From positions 20,932 through 84,931 of the forward strand of contig CALUNI010000002.1 in the NCBI GenBank assembly GCA_944321905.1: a stretch of 64,000 nucleotides of DNA, in the 5' to 3' direction. Origin of the DNA: an uncultured Muribaculaceae bacterium. Its GTDB lineage: Bacteria; Bacteroidota; Bacteroidia; Bacteroidales; Muribaculaceae. Below, one piece after another: positions 9,553-19,272 of the stretch. Position numbers and translations under genes: made by a program. Position 1 is the stretch's first letter, and each line of letters starts with the position of its first letter. Below the pieces are notes generated by a model. The model was not told where the DNA came from, did not search any database, and worked only from the letters and a program-made list of their open reading frames with translations.

Positions 9553-10896
9553 ATGAAAAAACGTATTGTGATATTGGGTGGAGGCGAAAGCGGCGTGGGT
9601 GCCGCAGTGCTTGCCCGTGTAAAAGGGTTTGACACGTTCTTGTCCGACTCGGGCAAGATTGCGCCAAAGTATGTAGCCCGGCTCAATGAATATGGGGTGG
9701 ACTGGGAAGACGGCAGCCATTCTATCGACCGTATTTTGAGTGCCGACGAGGTGGTTAAAAGTCCGGGCATTCCCAATGACGCTCCTATAATACTGAAGCT
9801 TCGCAGCAAGAATGTCCCAGTGATTTCTGAAATAGAATTTGCCGGACGATTTACCGATGCCAAGATGGTGTGCATCACCGGTAGCAACGGCAAGACCACC
9901 ACTACGTTGCTCACTTATCACATATTGAAGGAAGCGGGACTCGACGTGGGTCTTGCAGGGAATGTCGGTCGCAGTCTGGCATTTCAAGTGGCGACGGAGC
10001 ATCATGATGTGTATGTGATAGAATTGAGCAGCTTCCAACTCGACAACATGTATGAGTTTAAAGCCAATATTGCCGTGTTGTTGAACATAACGCCCGACCA
10101 CCTTGACCGTTATGACCATAAAATGGAAAATTACGTGGCTGCCAAATTCCGCATCTTGCAGAACCAGACGGGTGAAGACTCATTCATATTTTGGGAAAAC
10201 GACCCGATTATAGCCGCCCAGCTGAAACGTTTGAGGGTGGAAGCCCGGATGTACCCGTTCTCGGAACAGTATGCCCCCGACGCGGCGGCTTACATAGGCC
10301 GTGAAGGCGAAGTGGTAATAGGCAAAAGCAGTGACAAGCTTGTTATCGACAAGAACGACCTTGCTCTGAAGGGGTTGCATAATATGTTTAATTCAATGGC
10401 TGCCGGATTGTCGGCATCGATACTCGACATAAAAAAGGATGTGATACGTCGCGCACTTGAAGACTTCGAGGCAGTGGAGCATCGGCTTGAATATGTGAGG
10501 ACTGTCGATGGCGTGCGTTATGTCAATGATTCAAAGGCAACTAATGTAAACTCGTGTTGGTATGCTCTTGAAAGCATGACCACGCCTGTGGTGTTGATAC
10601 TTGGCGGCAAGGACAAGGGGAACGATTATGACGAGATAGAGAAATTTGTCAAGGAGAAGGTTCACGCCATTGTGTGCCTTGGCGTTGACAATAGCAAGCT
10701 ACATCGTTTCTTCGACGGAAAGATTCCTGTAGTGGAAGATGCCGGAAGCATGGAAGAAGCCGTGGAAAAGTGCCGTAGCCTTGCTGCTCCGGGCGACACG
10801 GTGCTGCTGTCGCCTTGTTGTGCAAGTTTTGACTTGTTCAAGAGTTATGAGGACCGCGGATGCCAGTTTAAAGATTGTGTGAACGCCTTAAAATAG
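9553..10896 (+). CDS. murD: UDP-MurNAc-L-alanine: D-glutamate ligase
   Basis: This adds D-glutamate to UDP-MurNAc-L-Ala in the cytoplasm. Visible features are an N-terminal nucleotide-binding fold (VILGGGESGVG), the P-loop ITGSNGKTTTT near residue 112, NITPDHLDRY, and the C-terminal NDSKATN and GGKDKG blocks. The length of 447 residues matches the family. ftsW begins almost directly after its stop codon. Confidence 0.96.
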   Translation: MKKRIVILGGGESGVGAAVLARVKGFDTFLSDSGKIAPKYVARLNEYGVDWEDGSHSIDRILSADEVVKSPGIPNDAPIILKLRSKNVPVISEIEFAGRFTDAKMVCITGSNGKTTTTLLTYHILKEAGLDVGLAGNVGRSLAFQVATEHHDVYVIELSSFQLDNMYEFKANIAVLLNITPDHLDRYDHKMENYVAAKFRILQNQTGEDSFIFWENDPIIAAQLKRLRVEARMYPFSEQYAPDAAAYIGREGEVVIGKSSDKLVIDKNDLALKGLHNMFNSMAAGLSASILDIKKDVIRRALEDFEAVEHRLEYVRTVDGVRYVNDSKATNVNSCWYALESMTTPVVLILGGKDKGNDYDEIEKFVKEKVHAIVCLGVDNSKLHRFFDGKIPVVEDAGSMEEAVEKCRSLAAPGDTVLLSPCCASFDLFKSYEDRGCQFKDCVNALK

Positions 10897-10906
10897 AGTG
10901 TGTCGC

Positions 10907-12211
10907 ATGGGTGCGGAATTGAACAATACGGCGGTTAAGCCAAAGGCGGCCAAGCGATATGGCGACCCTTGGATATGGGGCATATACTGCACGTTGTGCC
11001 TTGTGTCGTTGGTCGAGGCATTTAGCGCGTCGATACAGCAGGTGGGCACGGCGGGAATCTATGGCCCCATAGGGAAGCATGCTATTACACTGCTTGTGGG
11101 TGCGGCGTTCCTTTTTGTGGTTCAAAGCATTTCATACCAAAAGAAAATATTCAGGTGGAGCATTATCGGCCTGGCCATACTTACCATTGTTGGGTTCATA
11201 CTGGTGATGAAGCATGGGCAAATGCTTAATGGAGCGGTGCGCTCTCTCGACGTATTCGGCTTCTCGGTGCAGCCTGCCGAATTTGCCAAACTTGCCACGG
11301 TGTTGCTCGTCGCATTGATAATGTCGCGTTACCAAGAACCCGGAGGCGTGCGCACGGTTGGCGTGGTGCTTAGCGCGGTTGTCGTGTTATCTTTCGGGGC
11401 TTTTACATATCGGCAGGGTTTTACCAATACGGCCATTCTTATGTGCATCAGTCTGTCGATGATGCTTATAGGCGGTGTGCAGATGAAGAAATTTATCATC
11501 GTCTTGCTTGTGTATGGCATTGCGGCTGCGTCTTACCATCATCTTACAAGTGGTGGTGACGACGTTGAAAATGAATCGGTGGTAGCTGAAAATGTTGTTG
11601 TCAATAAAAGGGATATAGATCGAAGCACCACTCGCGAAAACCGTATCGCGCGTTTTGACTGGAACGAGGATTCTTGCCTCGAACATCCGCTGACCACGAT
11701 GTACCAACAAGAGCAATATGCCTACATGGCTCGTGCGCACGGAGGCGTGTTTGGAGTGTTTCCCGGCAATTCGCGAGAGAGCAGCCGGTTGCCGTTGGCA
11801 TTCTCCGATTACATATATTCCATCATAATTGAGGAAATGGGGCTTGTAGGCGGAATTGTGTTGCTTATATTGTACCTTGCCTTGCTTGGACGTGCCGGTC
11901 ACATAGCGAAACGCTGCACCCGCGCATTTCCTGCCTTGCTCGTGCTTGGCGCGGCGGTGATGATAACGGTGCAAGCTCTGTCGCACATAGCCATTAATTG
12001 CGGAATGGTGCCAGTGTCGGGGCAGCCGTTGCCGTTGATTTCGGCTGGCGGCTCGTCGATAGTGGTCGTCAATATCGCTTTCGGTGTGATGATATGCGTT
12101 AGCAAATATGCCGTGCAGAGGGGCGACGACGGCAAGGTAAGCCAGTCGGACAATGGAGCCGATGCCGGTTCAAAAGTGTTGCAGGCCGAGAATCCTGCCC
12201 AATTAAGTTAA
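10907..12211 (+). CDS. ftsW: SEDS family septal peptidoglycan polymerase FtsW
   Basis: FtsW polymerises lipid II into glycan strands at the division site with FtsI. There are about ten membrane helices, the conserved VQPAEFAKL loop, and the C-terminal GQPLPLISAGGSS block. A hydrophilic extracytoplasmic insert (about 215-270, rich in charged residues) precedes the last helices. An in-frame GTG at 10898, two bases after the murD stop, is an alternative start. I chose the first ATG. The last 35 residues are a polar cytoplasmic tail. Confidence 0.94.
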   Translation: MGAELNNTAVKPKAAKRYGDPWIWGIYCTLCLVSLVEAFSASIQQVGTAGIYGPIGKHAITLLVGAAFLFVVQSISYQKKIFRWSIIGLAILTIVGFILVMKHGQMLNGAVRSLDVFGFSVQPAEFAKLATVLLVALIMSRYQEPGGVRTVGVVLSAVVVLSFGAFTYRQGFTNTAILMCISLSMMLIGGVQMKKFIIVLLVYGIAAASYHHLTSGGDDVENESVVAENVVVNKRDIDRSTTRENRIARFDWNEDSCLEHPLTTMYQQEQYAYMARAHGGVFGVFPGNSRESSRLPLAFSDYIYSIIIEEMGLVGGIVLLILYLALLGRAGHIAKRCTRAFPALLVLGAAVMITVQALSHIAINCGMVPVSGQPLPLISAGGSSIVVVNIAFGVMICVSKYAVQRGDDGKVSQSDNGADAGSKVLQAENPAQLS

Positions 12212-12238
12212 GCACGATATAAAGAGGAGCTTGTTACG

Positions 12239-13357
12239 ATGAAACGAGAAATTAGGGTATTGATAAGCGGTGGAGGCACGGGCGGGCACATATTCCCTGC
12301 CGTGGCAATAGCCAACGAGATAAAGAGGCGTTATGGCAACGATGCCAAGATATTGTTTGTAGGCGCCGAGAACCGCATGGAGATGGAGAAAGTGCCTGCC
12401 GCAGGCTATGAAATCGTAGGATTGCCTGTAAGTGGTTTTGACCGCAAGAATTTGTTGCGCAATTTTGCCGTGTTGATAAAATTGTATCGCAGCATGAGGA
12501 TTGCAAAGGCGGTGTTGCGCGATTTCCGTCCCGACATCGCCATCGGCGTGGGTGGCTATGCCAGCGGTCCCATGTTGAAAGAGGCGCAGAAACGGCATGT
12601 GCCTACGCTTATACAGGAGCAGAATTCCTATGCAGGCGTGACCAACAAGCTGCTTGCCGCACGTGCCGATGCCATATGCGTGGCGTATGAAGGGATGGAC
12701 AAGTTTTTCCCTGCCGACAAGATAGTTATGACCGGCAATCCCGTGCGGCGCAATCTTGTGGATTGCAAGTTGTCGCGCGAGGAAGCCGCGGGGAAGCTTG
12801 GCCTTGATTCAAGCCGCAAAATTATACTTGTGGTGGGGGGCAGCCTCGGTGCCAGAACCATCAACGAGAGCATCAAAACCGGTCTTGAATTGATAAAGTC
12901 GCATGATAAAGAGGTGCAGGTGATATGGCAGACGGGTAAATATTATGATGACGACACTCGCGAGGCTCTTGAACGGTCGGGGGCGGAAAATGTCTTGCGT
13001 ACACCGTTTATTTCTGACATGGATGTGGCTTATCGTGCATCCGACCTCGTGGTGAGCCGTGCCGGAGCGGGTTCTATCTCAGAGTTGCAACTGCTTGGCA
13101 AGCCGTCGATACTGGTTCCGTCGCCAAATGTGGCCGAAGACCACCAGACGAAGAATGCCATGGCACTTGTGGCTAAAGATGCTGCGGTGATGGTGCGTGA
13201 TGCCGACGCGGTGAAGTGCCTCGCCGAATTGATGATTGAGACTGTCGCCGATGATGCACGCCTTGCTTCATTGTCGTCTAATGTCGCCAAAATGGCATTG
13301 CGCGATGCCGACAAGCACATAGTGGACGAGGTGGAGAAAATATTGGTTAAACATTGA
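12239..13357 (+). CDS. murG: UDP-GlcNAc: lipid I N-acetylglucosaminyltransferase
   Basis: MurG converts lipid I to lipid II at the cytoplasmic membrane face. It is a GT-B fold GT28 enzyme: the N-terminal glycine loop SGGGTGGHIFPA (about 10-21), the VGGYASGP loop, VGGSLGA, and the C-terminal donor-binding SRAGAGSISELQLLGKP are all present. Its 372 residues are normal. It sits between ftsW and murC. Confidence 0.97.
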   Translation: MKREIRVLISGGGTGGHIFPAVAIANEIKRRYGNDAKILFVGAENRMEMEKVPAAGYEIVGLPVSGFDRKNLLRNFAVLIKLYRSMRIAKAVLRDFRPDIAIGVGGYASGPMLKEAQKRHVPTLIQEQNSYAGVTNKLLAARADAICVAYEGMDKFFPADKIVMTGNPVRRNLVDCKLSREEAAGKLGLDSSRKIILVVGGSLGARTINESIKTGLELIKSHDKEVQVIWQTGKYYDDDTREALERSGAENVLRTPFISDMDVAYRASDLVVSRAGAGSISELQLLGKPSILVPSPNVAEDHQTKNAMALVAKDAAVMVRDADAVKCLAELMIETVADDARLASLSSNVAKMALRDADKHIVDEVEKILVKH

Positions 13358-13374
13358 TTTGACGTTGCCCGGTT

Positions 13375-14763
13375 ATGGAAACAGAAATAAAATATGATTC
13401 ATTATATTTTGTAGGAGCCGGAGGAATAGGCATGGCCGCCCTTGAACGGTATTTCCTTGCGAAAGGCTGTAAAGTGGCCGGTTATGACCGCACTCGCACC
13501 CCTTTGACCGACGAGTTGGCCAAGGAGGGAGTGGAAATGTGTTATGACGAGGCTGCAAGTCTTATTCCCGGCTACTGCTTGGACTCAAATCGCACTCTGG
13601 TGGTTTACACGCCGGCAATACCCGACAGCCACGAAGGGTTGCGGTATTTTAGAAGCAACGGCTTCAAGGTTATAAAGCGGGCACAATTGCTTGGCATTAT
13701 CACTCGCGACTCTATGGGATTGTGTTTCTCGGGGACACATGGCAAGACCACGACATCGAGCATGGCCGCACACATATTGCACTGCTCGCCGGTAGGGTGC
13801 AATGCTTTCCTTGGTGGAATTTTGCGTAATTACGACAGTAATTTCTTGCTTGATGCCCATAGCAGGTATAGTGTGATAGAGGCCGATGAATTCGATCGCT
13901 CGTTCCATTCCTTGAGTCCTTATATGGCCGTTGTGACAGCCACCGATCCCGACCATCTCGACATTTATGGCACCGAAGATGCTTATTTGGAAAGTTTCGC
14001 CCATTTTACCGAGCTTGTCAGGCCCGGTGGAGCATTAATCGTGCATACGGGACTTAAGATGAAGCCTCGTCCGGCTCCGGGAGTGCGCGTGTACAGCTAT
14101 TCGCGCGACGAAGGCGACTTCCACGCAAGCAACGTGCGCAAGGGCAATGGCGAGATCGTGTTTGACTTTGTTGCGCCCGGTGGCGTGGTTGTGGAAGATG
14201 TGCGCCTTGGCGTGCCGGTGGATATCAATATAGAAAATGCCGTGGCTGCCATGGCGGTGTGCCACTTGATTGGCGTTGATGCCGGTGTCATGAGGGATGC
14301 CATGGGGTCTTTTCTTGGGGCGAAACGCAGGTTTGAGTTTTGGCTTAAAGAACCCGGAGAGCATGGCAGGGTGATGATTGACGATTATGCACATCATCCC
14401 GATGAGTTAAAGGCAAGCATACGCTCGGTGAGGGACCTGTATCCCGGGCGCAAGTTGACCGTTATTTTCCAACCACACCTGTATAGCCGCACTCGTGACT
14501 TTGCTTCGCAGTTTGCCGAGGCGTTGTCGCTGGCCGATGAGGTTATATTGCTCGATATCTATCCGGCACGCGAAGCCCCGTTGCCGGGTGTTACTTCCGA
14601 CATAATTTTTAAAGATATAAAATGCAGGCATAAGGTGCTGTGTAACAAGCAAAATTTGCTTGAGACGATTAAAAATTATAACTTTGAAGTGTTGTTGACA
14701 GCCGGAGCCGGGGACATATGTAATTATTTGCCCGGAATATGTGAGACTATAAGAACAAAATAG
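13375..14763 (+). CDS. murC: UDP-MurNAc: L-alanine ligase
   Basis: MurC starts stem peptide synthesis by adding L-alanine to UDP-MurNAc. The N-terminal Rossmann loop FVGAGGIGMAALE, the P-loop FSGTHGKTTTSSM (near 120), EADEFDRSF and DDYAHHPDEL are visible. The stop codon at 14761-14763 directly abuts the ftsQ start, so the two are probably translationally coupled. Confidence 0.96.
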   Translation: METEIKYDSLYFVGAGGIGMAALERYFLAKGCKVAGYDRTRTPLTDELAKEGVEMCYDEAASLIPGYCLDSNRTLVVYTPAIPDSHEGLRYFRSNGFKVIKRAQLLGIITRDSMGLCFSGTHGKTTTSSMAAHILHCSPVGCNAFLGGILRNYDSNFLLDAHSRYSVIEADEFDRSFHSLSPYMAVVTATDPDHLDIYGTEDAYLESFAHFTELVRPGGALIVHTGLKMKPRPAPGVRVYSYSRDEGDFHASNVRKGNGEIVFDFVAPGGVVVEDVRLGVPVDINIENAVAAMAVCHLIGVDAGVMRDAMGSFLGAKRRFEFWLKEPGEHGRVMIDDYAHHPDELKASIRSVRDLYPGRKLTVIFQPHLYSRTRDFASQFAEALSLADEVILLDIYPAREAPLPGVTSDIIFKDIKCRHKVLCNKQNLLETIKNYNFEVLLTAGAGDICNYLPGICETIRTK

Positions 14764-15663
14764 ATGAAACGGACGGTGCAAAACATAATTCTGATAATAC
14801 TTGCGGCATTGCTTGCGAGTGCGGTCGTGTGGGCCAACCATCGTTCCCGTCTCGAAGTGTGCGGGCAGGTGGACGTAGTCATTTTGAACGATGACTCGGC
14901 TACATTTGTGACTCCTAAGGGAATCATGAGGGAGCTTGAGGCTTATGGCTTGCATCCCGAGGGGAAGCTCGTGTCGAGCATCGACACCGACAGTATGGAA
15001 CGGGTGCTTGACAGGTGCGATTATTTGGAGAACGTGGAGTGTTTTGTGTCGAATGCCAATCATCTTGTCGTTGCAGCCCGCCAGTTCATGCCGGTAATGA
15101 GGGTGTACGACCGTGGAAGCGGCACGGTCTATTATGTCAACCGCAACGGTAAGCACATGTTGGTTGACGGACGTTATCATATAGATGTCCCGGTAGTCGA
15201 GGGAGATTTCACCGGCAAGTTTGATCCGCTACGCTTGATTCCGTTGATTAATTATGTTGAAAACGACACTTCTCTTGTGGGATTGGTGTCGATGTATTCG
15301 GTTCGCGATTCTAATAATGTATGTTTCGTTCCGACAATATGCGGGCATGTGGTTAACTTGGGTCGCATAGAAGGGTTGGATTCGAAATTTAAGAAACTAA
15401 AGTTGTTTTATGATAAGGTAATGTCGAAAAAGGGTTGGGACGCTTATACCGAAGTCTCGCTTAAGTGGGATTATCAAGTCGTGGCCACCTTGCGCAGCAG
15501 GAAGACTCCGTATGTGGCTCCTTATAATCCGGCCGAAGACGAGCAGGCTCCTCCCATAGAGTCGATAGCGTTGGACGAGATGGGCATCGGCACAGGGCAG
15601 CAGACAGGGAAAAGCGAAGCCGGGAGAGTGGTTAAAGACGCATTCTCCAAGGGCAACCCTTAG
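14764..15663 (+). CDS. ftsQ: Cell division protein FtsQ
   Basis: This is a bitopic inner-membrane protein that links early and late divisome proteins. It has a short cytoplasmic start, one membrane helix (about residues 6-24), and a periplasmic part containing a POTRA-like domain followed by the beta domain. The final 50 residues are a proline- and charge-rich tail. Similarity to E. coli FtsQ is weak, as usual in this phylum, but the topology and the position between murC and ftsA are decisive. Confidence 0.87.
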   Translation: MKRTVQNIILIILAALLASAVVWANHRSRLEVCGQVDVVILNDDSATFVTPKGIMRELEAYGLHPEGKLVSSIDTDSMERVLDRCDYLENVECFVSNANHLVVAARQFMPVMRVYDRGSGTVYYVNRNGKHMLVDGRYHIDVPVVEGDFTGKFDPLRLIPLINYVENDTSLVGLVSMYSVRDSNNVCFVPTICGHVVNLGRIEGLDSKFKKLKLFYDKVMSKKGWDAYTEVSLKWDYQVVATLRSRKTPYVAPYNPAEDEQAPPIESIALDEMGIGTGQQTGKSEAGRVVKDAFSKGNP

Positions 15664-15673
15664 GAAAAAAGAA

Positions 15674-17149
15674 ATGGAAATTAATGACAAGGATATGGAT
15701 AGCAAGCAATATGTAGTAGCATTGGAGATAAGCAGCTCCAAAATCGTCGGCGTTGTGGGAGAGCCTAATGCCAATGGTGGGGTGGACGTTCTCGATATAG
15801 AGGCAGAACGTTCGCTCAACTGTGTAAGATATGGATGCATACAAAATGTTGAAGAAACCAAGGTGCGCATCAATCGTGTGATATCACGGCTGGAATCCCG
15901 CATAAGTCCGAAGAAGATTAGCGGGGTGTATGTCGGAGTCAGTGGAAGGTCGTTGCGCAATTATGCCAAGTCAATTTCCACTACGTTCGATGAAGAAAGC
16001 ATGATTACCGAGAATGTGATAGAGTCGTTGAAAAGGCGTTATTATAGCGAGGCCGAAGTGCAAGGCGGCGACATCCTTGAGGTAATCCCGTGCCGGTATT
16101 TTGTCGATAACAACGAGATTGCCAACCCAATAGGGGCATATGGCACAAATGTCATGGTGCAATTCAACGGGATTGTAGCCAAGACGATGCTTAAGATGAA
16201 CATTGAGCGTGCGCTTCTGCCGCAATATTCGATTAAAGGCTACATAGTCACTCCCATCGCCATGGCCGAGTATGTGTTGACAAACGAGGAGCGTCAGCTT
16301 GGATGCATGCTTGTTGACTTTGGCGCAGAAATCACCACTGTAGCCATATATCGCAGCGGCGTGCTGCAGTATCTTGCCACGCTGCCCATGGGAAGCCAGC
16401 TTATCACGCGCGACCTGATGTGCTTGAACATGCTTGAAGATGCAGCCGAAGAGATAAAGAAAACGCTTGGTAATGCCATAGCATCGGATTCGGGGCGCAG
16501 CATGCTCGTTGACGGCGTACAGTCGGCCGACGTGCAGAATTACGTGGTGGCTCGTTGCGAGGAAATAGTTACTAACATAAACGAGCAGATTTCATATTCT
16601 GGAATTCATCGCGAGCAAATTGCCGCAGGCGTGGTGCTTGTTGGCGGGGGGTCTTTGCTTAACGGCTTCGGCCACCTTGTTGGGCGTATGACTAAATTGA
16701 AGGTGCGCTTGGGTAGCCTGCCATCGAGTGTGCAGTTGCATGACAAGGCTGCTCAAGGACTTGAATATCTGCAAATAAACTCGGTATTGGCATTGGCCGC
16801 TTCGATGATTAAGATTGGCGACAGTTGCGTCCAAGATCCTGTGGTGGCAGTAAAGGAAAATCCCGTGATTCCGACGGATGAGAAAAAAGAATCCGAGGAC
16901 TCGGGCAACGATGCAGAGGAAAAGCCGATAGACCTGCCATCGGGCTACAAGTCAAAGAAGAAAGATACCGCATTAAAGGGAGACGGAGGCGACTATGAAG
17001 ACGGTGAGGACGTAGCACCTGTCAGAAAAACAAGTTCGTTGAGAGACATGTACCAACACTTGAAATATAAGGTCACCCAGATATTTGAAGAATCGGAAGA
17101 CGCATATTACGATACCGACGACAGCGACAACGGCAAGTCACGGAAGTAA
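15674..17149 (+). CDS. ftsA: Cell division protein FtsA
   Basis: FtsA is an actin-like ATPase that tethers FtsZ filaments to the membrane. The first actin-type motif is VVALEISSSKIVGVVGE near residue 13. The phosphate-2 and adenosine motifs follow as LVDFGAEITTVAIY and VLVGGGSLLNG. Beyond about residue 400 is a long acidic, low-complexity extension before a short C-terminal basic-aromatic stretch (LRDMYQHLKYKVTQIF) that resembles an amphipathic membrane-binding helix. The total of 491 residues is longer than in E. coli (420). ftsZ follows after 55 bases. Confidence 0.94.
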   Translation: MEINDKDMDSKQYVVALEISSSKIVGVVGEPNANGGVDVLDIEAERSLNCVRYGCIQNVEETKVRINRVISRLESRISPKKISGVYVGVSGRSLRNYAKSISTTFDEESMITENVIESLKRRYYSEAEVQGGDILEVIPCRYFVDNNEIANPIGAYGTNVMVQFNGIVAKTMLKMNIERALLPQYSIKGYIVTPIAMAEYVLTNEERQLGCMLVDFGAEITTVAIYRSGVLQYLATLPMGSQLITRDLMCLNMLEDAAEEIKKTLGNAIASDSGRSMLVDGVQSADVQNYVVARCEEIVTNINEQISYSGIHREQIAAGVVLVGGGSLLNGFGHLVGRMTKLKVRLGSLPSSVQLHDKAAQGLEYLQINSVLALAASMIKIGDSCVQDPVVAVKENPVIPTDEKKESEDSGNDAEEKPIDLPSGYKSKKKDTALKGDGGDYEDGEDVAPVRKTSSLRDMYQHLKYKVTQIFEESEDAYYDTDDSDNGKSRK

Positions 17150-17204
17150 ATGTGAGCATATTGGATATCCAGGAATAAATTTAACCGTATAAACAAATTG
17201 AATT

Positions 17205-18521
17205 ATGTTAGACAATTCAAATATATTAGATAGCGAACCTGATTTTTCAATGGATGAGAGCACTCCTGCGAAAATCAAGATTATAGGTGTCGGCGGCGGC
17301 GGTAGCAATGCAGTCAATAACATGTTCCAACAGAAAATCGAGGGCGTGTCGTATGTGGTGCTTAATACCGACAATCAGGCTTTGAAAAAGTCGCCTGTTC
17401 CAAAGAAGTTGCTTATAGGCCCGGAAACGACCCACGGCCTGGGAGCCGGCAACAAGCCCGAAGTGGCGCAGGCTGCGGCCGAGGAGAGCAGCAATGAAAT
17501 TGCAGGGCTGTTTGACCCGCAGACCGAGATGGTGTTTATCACTGCCGGTATGGGTGGCGGAACCGGAACCGGCGCGGCACCCGTCGTGGCTCGCATAGCC
17601 AAAGAAAAGGGAATCTTGACGGTGGGCATAGTGACGATACCGTTCTTGTTTGAAGGCGAGAAGAAAATATTAAAGGCTTTGCAGGGTGCAGAGGAGATGA
17701 AACGCTATGTCGATGCGTTGATGATTATTAACAACGAGCGATTGACCGAAATATACGAGGACCTTACTTTTGTCAACGCCATGTGCAAGGCCGATGATAC
17801 GCTCACTACGGCAGCGCGAAGCATATCGGAGATGATTACTACCGACGACGTGCTTATCAACATAGACATGCACGACGTGGATACCACACTGCGCGACAGT
17901 GGTGTGGCGATAATAAGTACGGGTTACGGCGAGGGCGAACATCGTGTGAGCAAGGCCATTGCCGATGCCTTGAGGTCGCCGTTGTTGAATAACCGTGACG
18001 TGTATCGAGCCACGCGCATACTTATCAATATATATCTCTCTCGTACCGAAAAGGAAAGCCAACTCGGCATAAGCGAGATAAATGAGGTCAACCAGTTTAT
18101 GGCTAATTTCGACACGTCGGTGGTGGATGTGATATGGGGTGCCGCGTTTGATGATTCACTTGGCGCAACTGTGAAGGTGACGGTGCTTGCCGCAGGTTTT
18201 GAAACGTCGATTGGCGAGGATGCCATACCCAGGAATCCTCGTAACAAGGAAGACGATGCTGCCATAAAATCGGGCAAGGCCACAATAGAGGAAGTTTATG
18301 GCCCGAAAGTGGCAGATACCGAGCAGACCAAGAACAAGAATAAGTATATGGTGCTTAAGCCCGAAGAAATGGACGACGACAATGCAATATCGGCTTTTGC
18401 CAGTCCGACGTTTAAGCGCGACTCGAAGATGCGCCACGCGCCACTTGTTGACGACAGCGCGAAAGCGCAGGGCGACAATCAAGCTTTGAAAGGAAGCGGC
18501 AAGAAAATTACGTTTGGCTGA
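17205..18521 (+). CDS. ftsZ: Cell division GTPase FtsZ
   Basis: FtsZ is the tubulin homologue that forms the Z ring. The N-terminal IIGVGGGGSNAVNNM, the tubulin signature GMGGGTGTGAAPVV (about 106-119) and the T7-loop region are intact. A variable linker leads to AISAFASPTFKRD, which probably corresponds to the conserved C-terminal peptide that binds FtsA. A further 30 residues ending in KKITFG follow it, so the peptide is not at the extreme end. This is the last gene of the dcw operon. Confidence 0.97.
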   Translation: MLDNSNILDSEPDFSMDESTPAKIKIIGVGGGGSNAVNNMFQQKIEGVSYVVLNTDNQALKKSPVPKKLLIGPETTHGLGAGNKPEVAQAAAEESSNEIAGLFDPQTEMVFITAGMGGGTGTGAAPVVARIAKEKGILTVGIVTIPFLFEGEKKILKALQGAEEMKRYVDALMIINNERLTEIYEDLTFVNAMCKADDTLTTAARSISEMITTDDVLINIDMHDVDTTLRDSGVAIISTGYGEGEHRVSKAIADALRSPLLNNRDVYRATRILINIYLSRTEKESQLGISEINEVNQFMANFDTSVVDVIWGAAFDDSLGATVKVTVLAAGFETSIGEDAIPRNPRNKEDDAAIKSGKATIEEVYGPKVADTEQTKNKNKYMVLKPEEMDDDNAISAFASPTFKRDSKMRHAPLVDDSAKAQGDNQALKGSGKKITFG

Positions 18522-18703
18522 TTCCGGCAAAAAGCGTGACTGTGGTGGAGGCCTTGTCTGTTGGCTTGCGTGGTGCGGATTCAAGTTCCTGTTTAAAAAG
18601 AAAAGCTTTAAGCGGTAGTATTCTTTTTCCCGCAGAACATGCGGCGGCAAGCCAAGTCGTGATATTTTTCTGTGACAGGCTGCGTAAATAGCCGAATTTA
18701 TAG

Positions 18704-18755
18704 TAATTTTGCGGTGCAATGTGAGGCACTTGTGCCGTCTGTTGCACCGCATTTT
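18704..18755 (+). terminator. Nested hairpin with T tract between ftsZ and yqeY, overlapping a -7 element
   Basis: An outer 9-base-pair stem (GCGGTGCAA at 18711-18719 with TTGCACCGC at 18742-18750) encloses an inner stem GGCAC/GTGCC, and ATTTTTATAA follows. It looks like a rho-independent terminator for the dcw operon. TAATTTTG at 18704-18711 fits the -7 box and overlaps the hairpin, so it may instead lie at the start of the yqeY transcript. No good -33 box is visible. Confidence 0.6.
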
Positions 18756-18783
18756 TATAATATATCATTAATGGAGGTTTATT

Positions 18784-19233
18784 ATGAGCTTATTTGATAC
18801 TGTAAACGACGACATCAAGAAAGCCATGCTTGCTCGCGACCATGCTCGCCTTGAGGCTCTGCGTGGCATAAAGAAGGAATTCCTTGAAGCAAAGACCGCA
18901 AAGGGTGCCGACGGGGAACTTACCGACGAGATGGCTAACAAGATACTTGCCAAGATGCTGAAGCAACGTCGCGAAAGCGCCGAGATATATAAGAGCCAGA
19001 ATCGTGAAGACCTTGCCCAAGGCGAACTTGGCGAGGCAAGCGTAATCGAGGAATACTTGCCCAAGCCTCTTACCGAGGAGGAGTTGACTGCCGCCTTGAA
19101 GGAAATCGTTGCCCGCGTGGGGGCGACTTCGGCCAAGGAGATGGGAAAGGTGATGGGTGTGGCATCTAAAGAGTTGGCCGGCCGTGCCGATGGCAAGGCC
19201 ATTTCGGCCAAGGTGCGTGAATTGCTTGCATGA
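18784..19233 (+). CDS. yqeY: GatB/YqeY domain protein
   Basis: This 149-residue helical protein is similar to the tail domain of the GatB amidotransferase subunit that recognises tRNA. Free-standing YqeY proteins are widespread, and their role in tRNA-linked metabolism is unproven. The visible family features are KKAMLARDHARLEALRGIKKE at the start and VGATSAKEMGKVMGVASKEL toward the end, where it matches the conserved helix bundle. serS follows after 39 bases, so a link with translation is plausible. Confidence 0.9.
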   Translation: MSLFDTVNDDIKKAMLARDHARLEALRGIKKEFLEAKTAKGADGELTDEMANKILAKMLKQRRESAEIYKSQNREDLAQGELGEASVIEEYLPKPLTEEELTAALKEIVARVGATSAKEMGKVMGVASKELAGRADGKAISAKVRELLA

Positions 19234-19272
19234 CGTTGCCCGTAAAGAAAAAATCAGAAAACACGAGGATAA

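Noticed and set aside
8517-9914. Minus-strand open frame of 465 codons opposite mraY and murD
   Set aside because: It spans two well-defined genes on the other strand. The translation is low in hydrophobic pattern and rich in histidine and arginine, as expected of a shadow.
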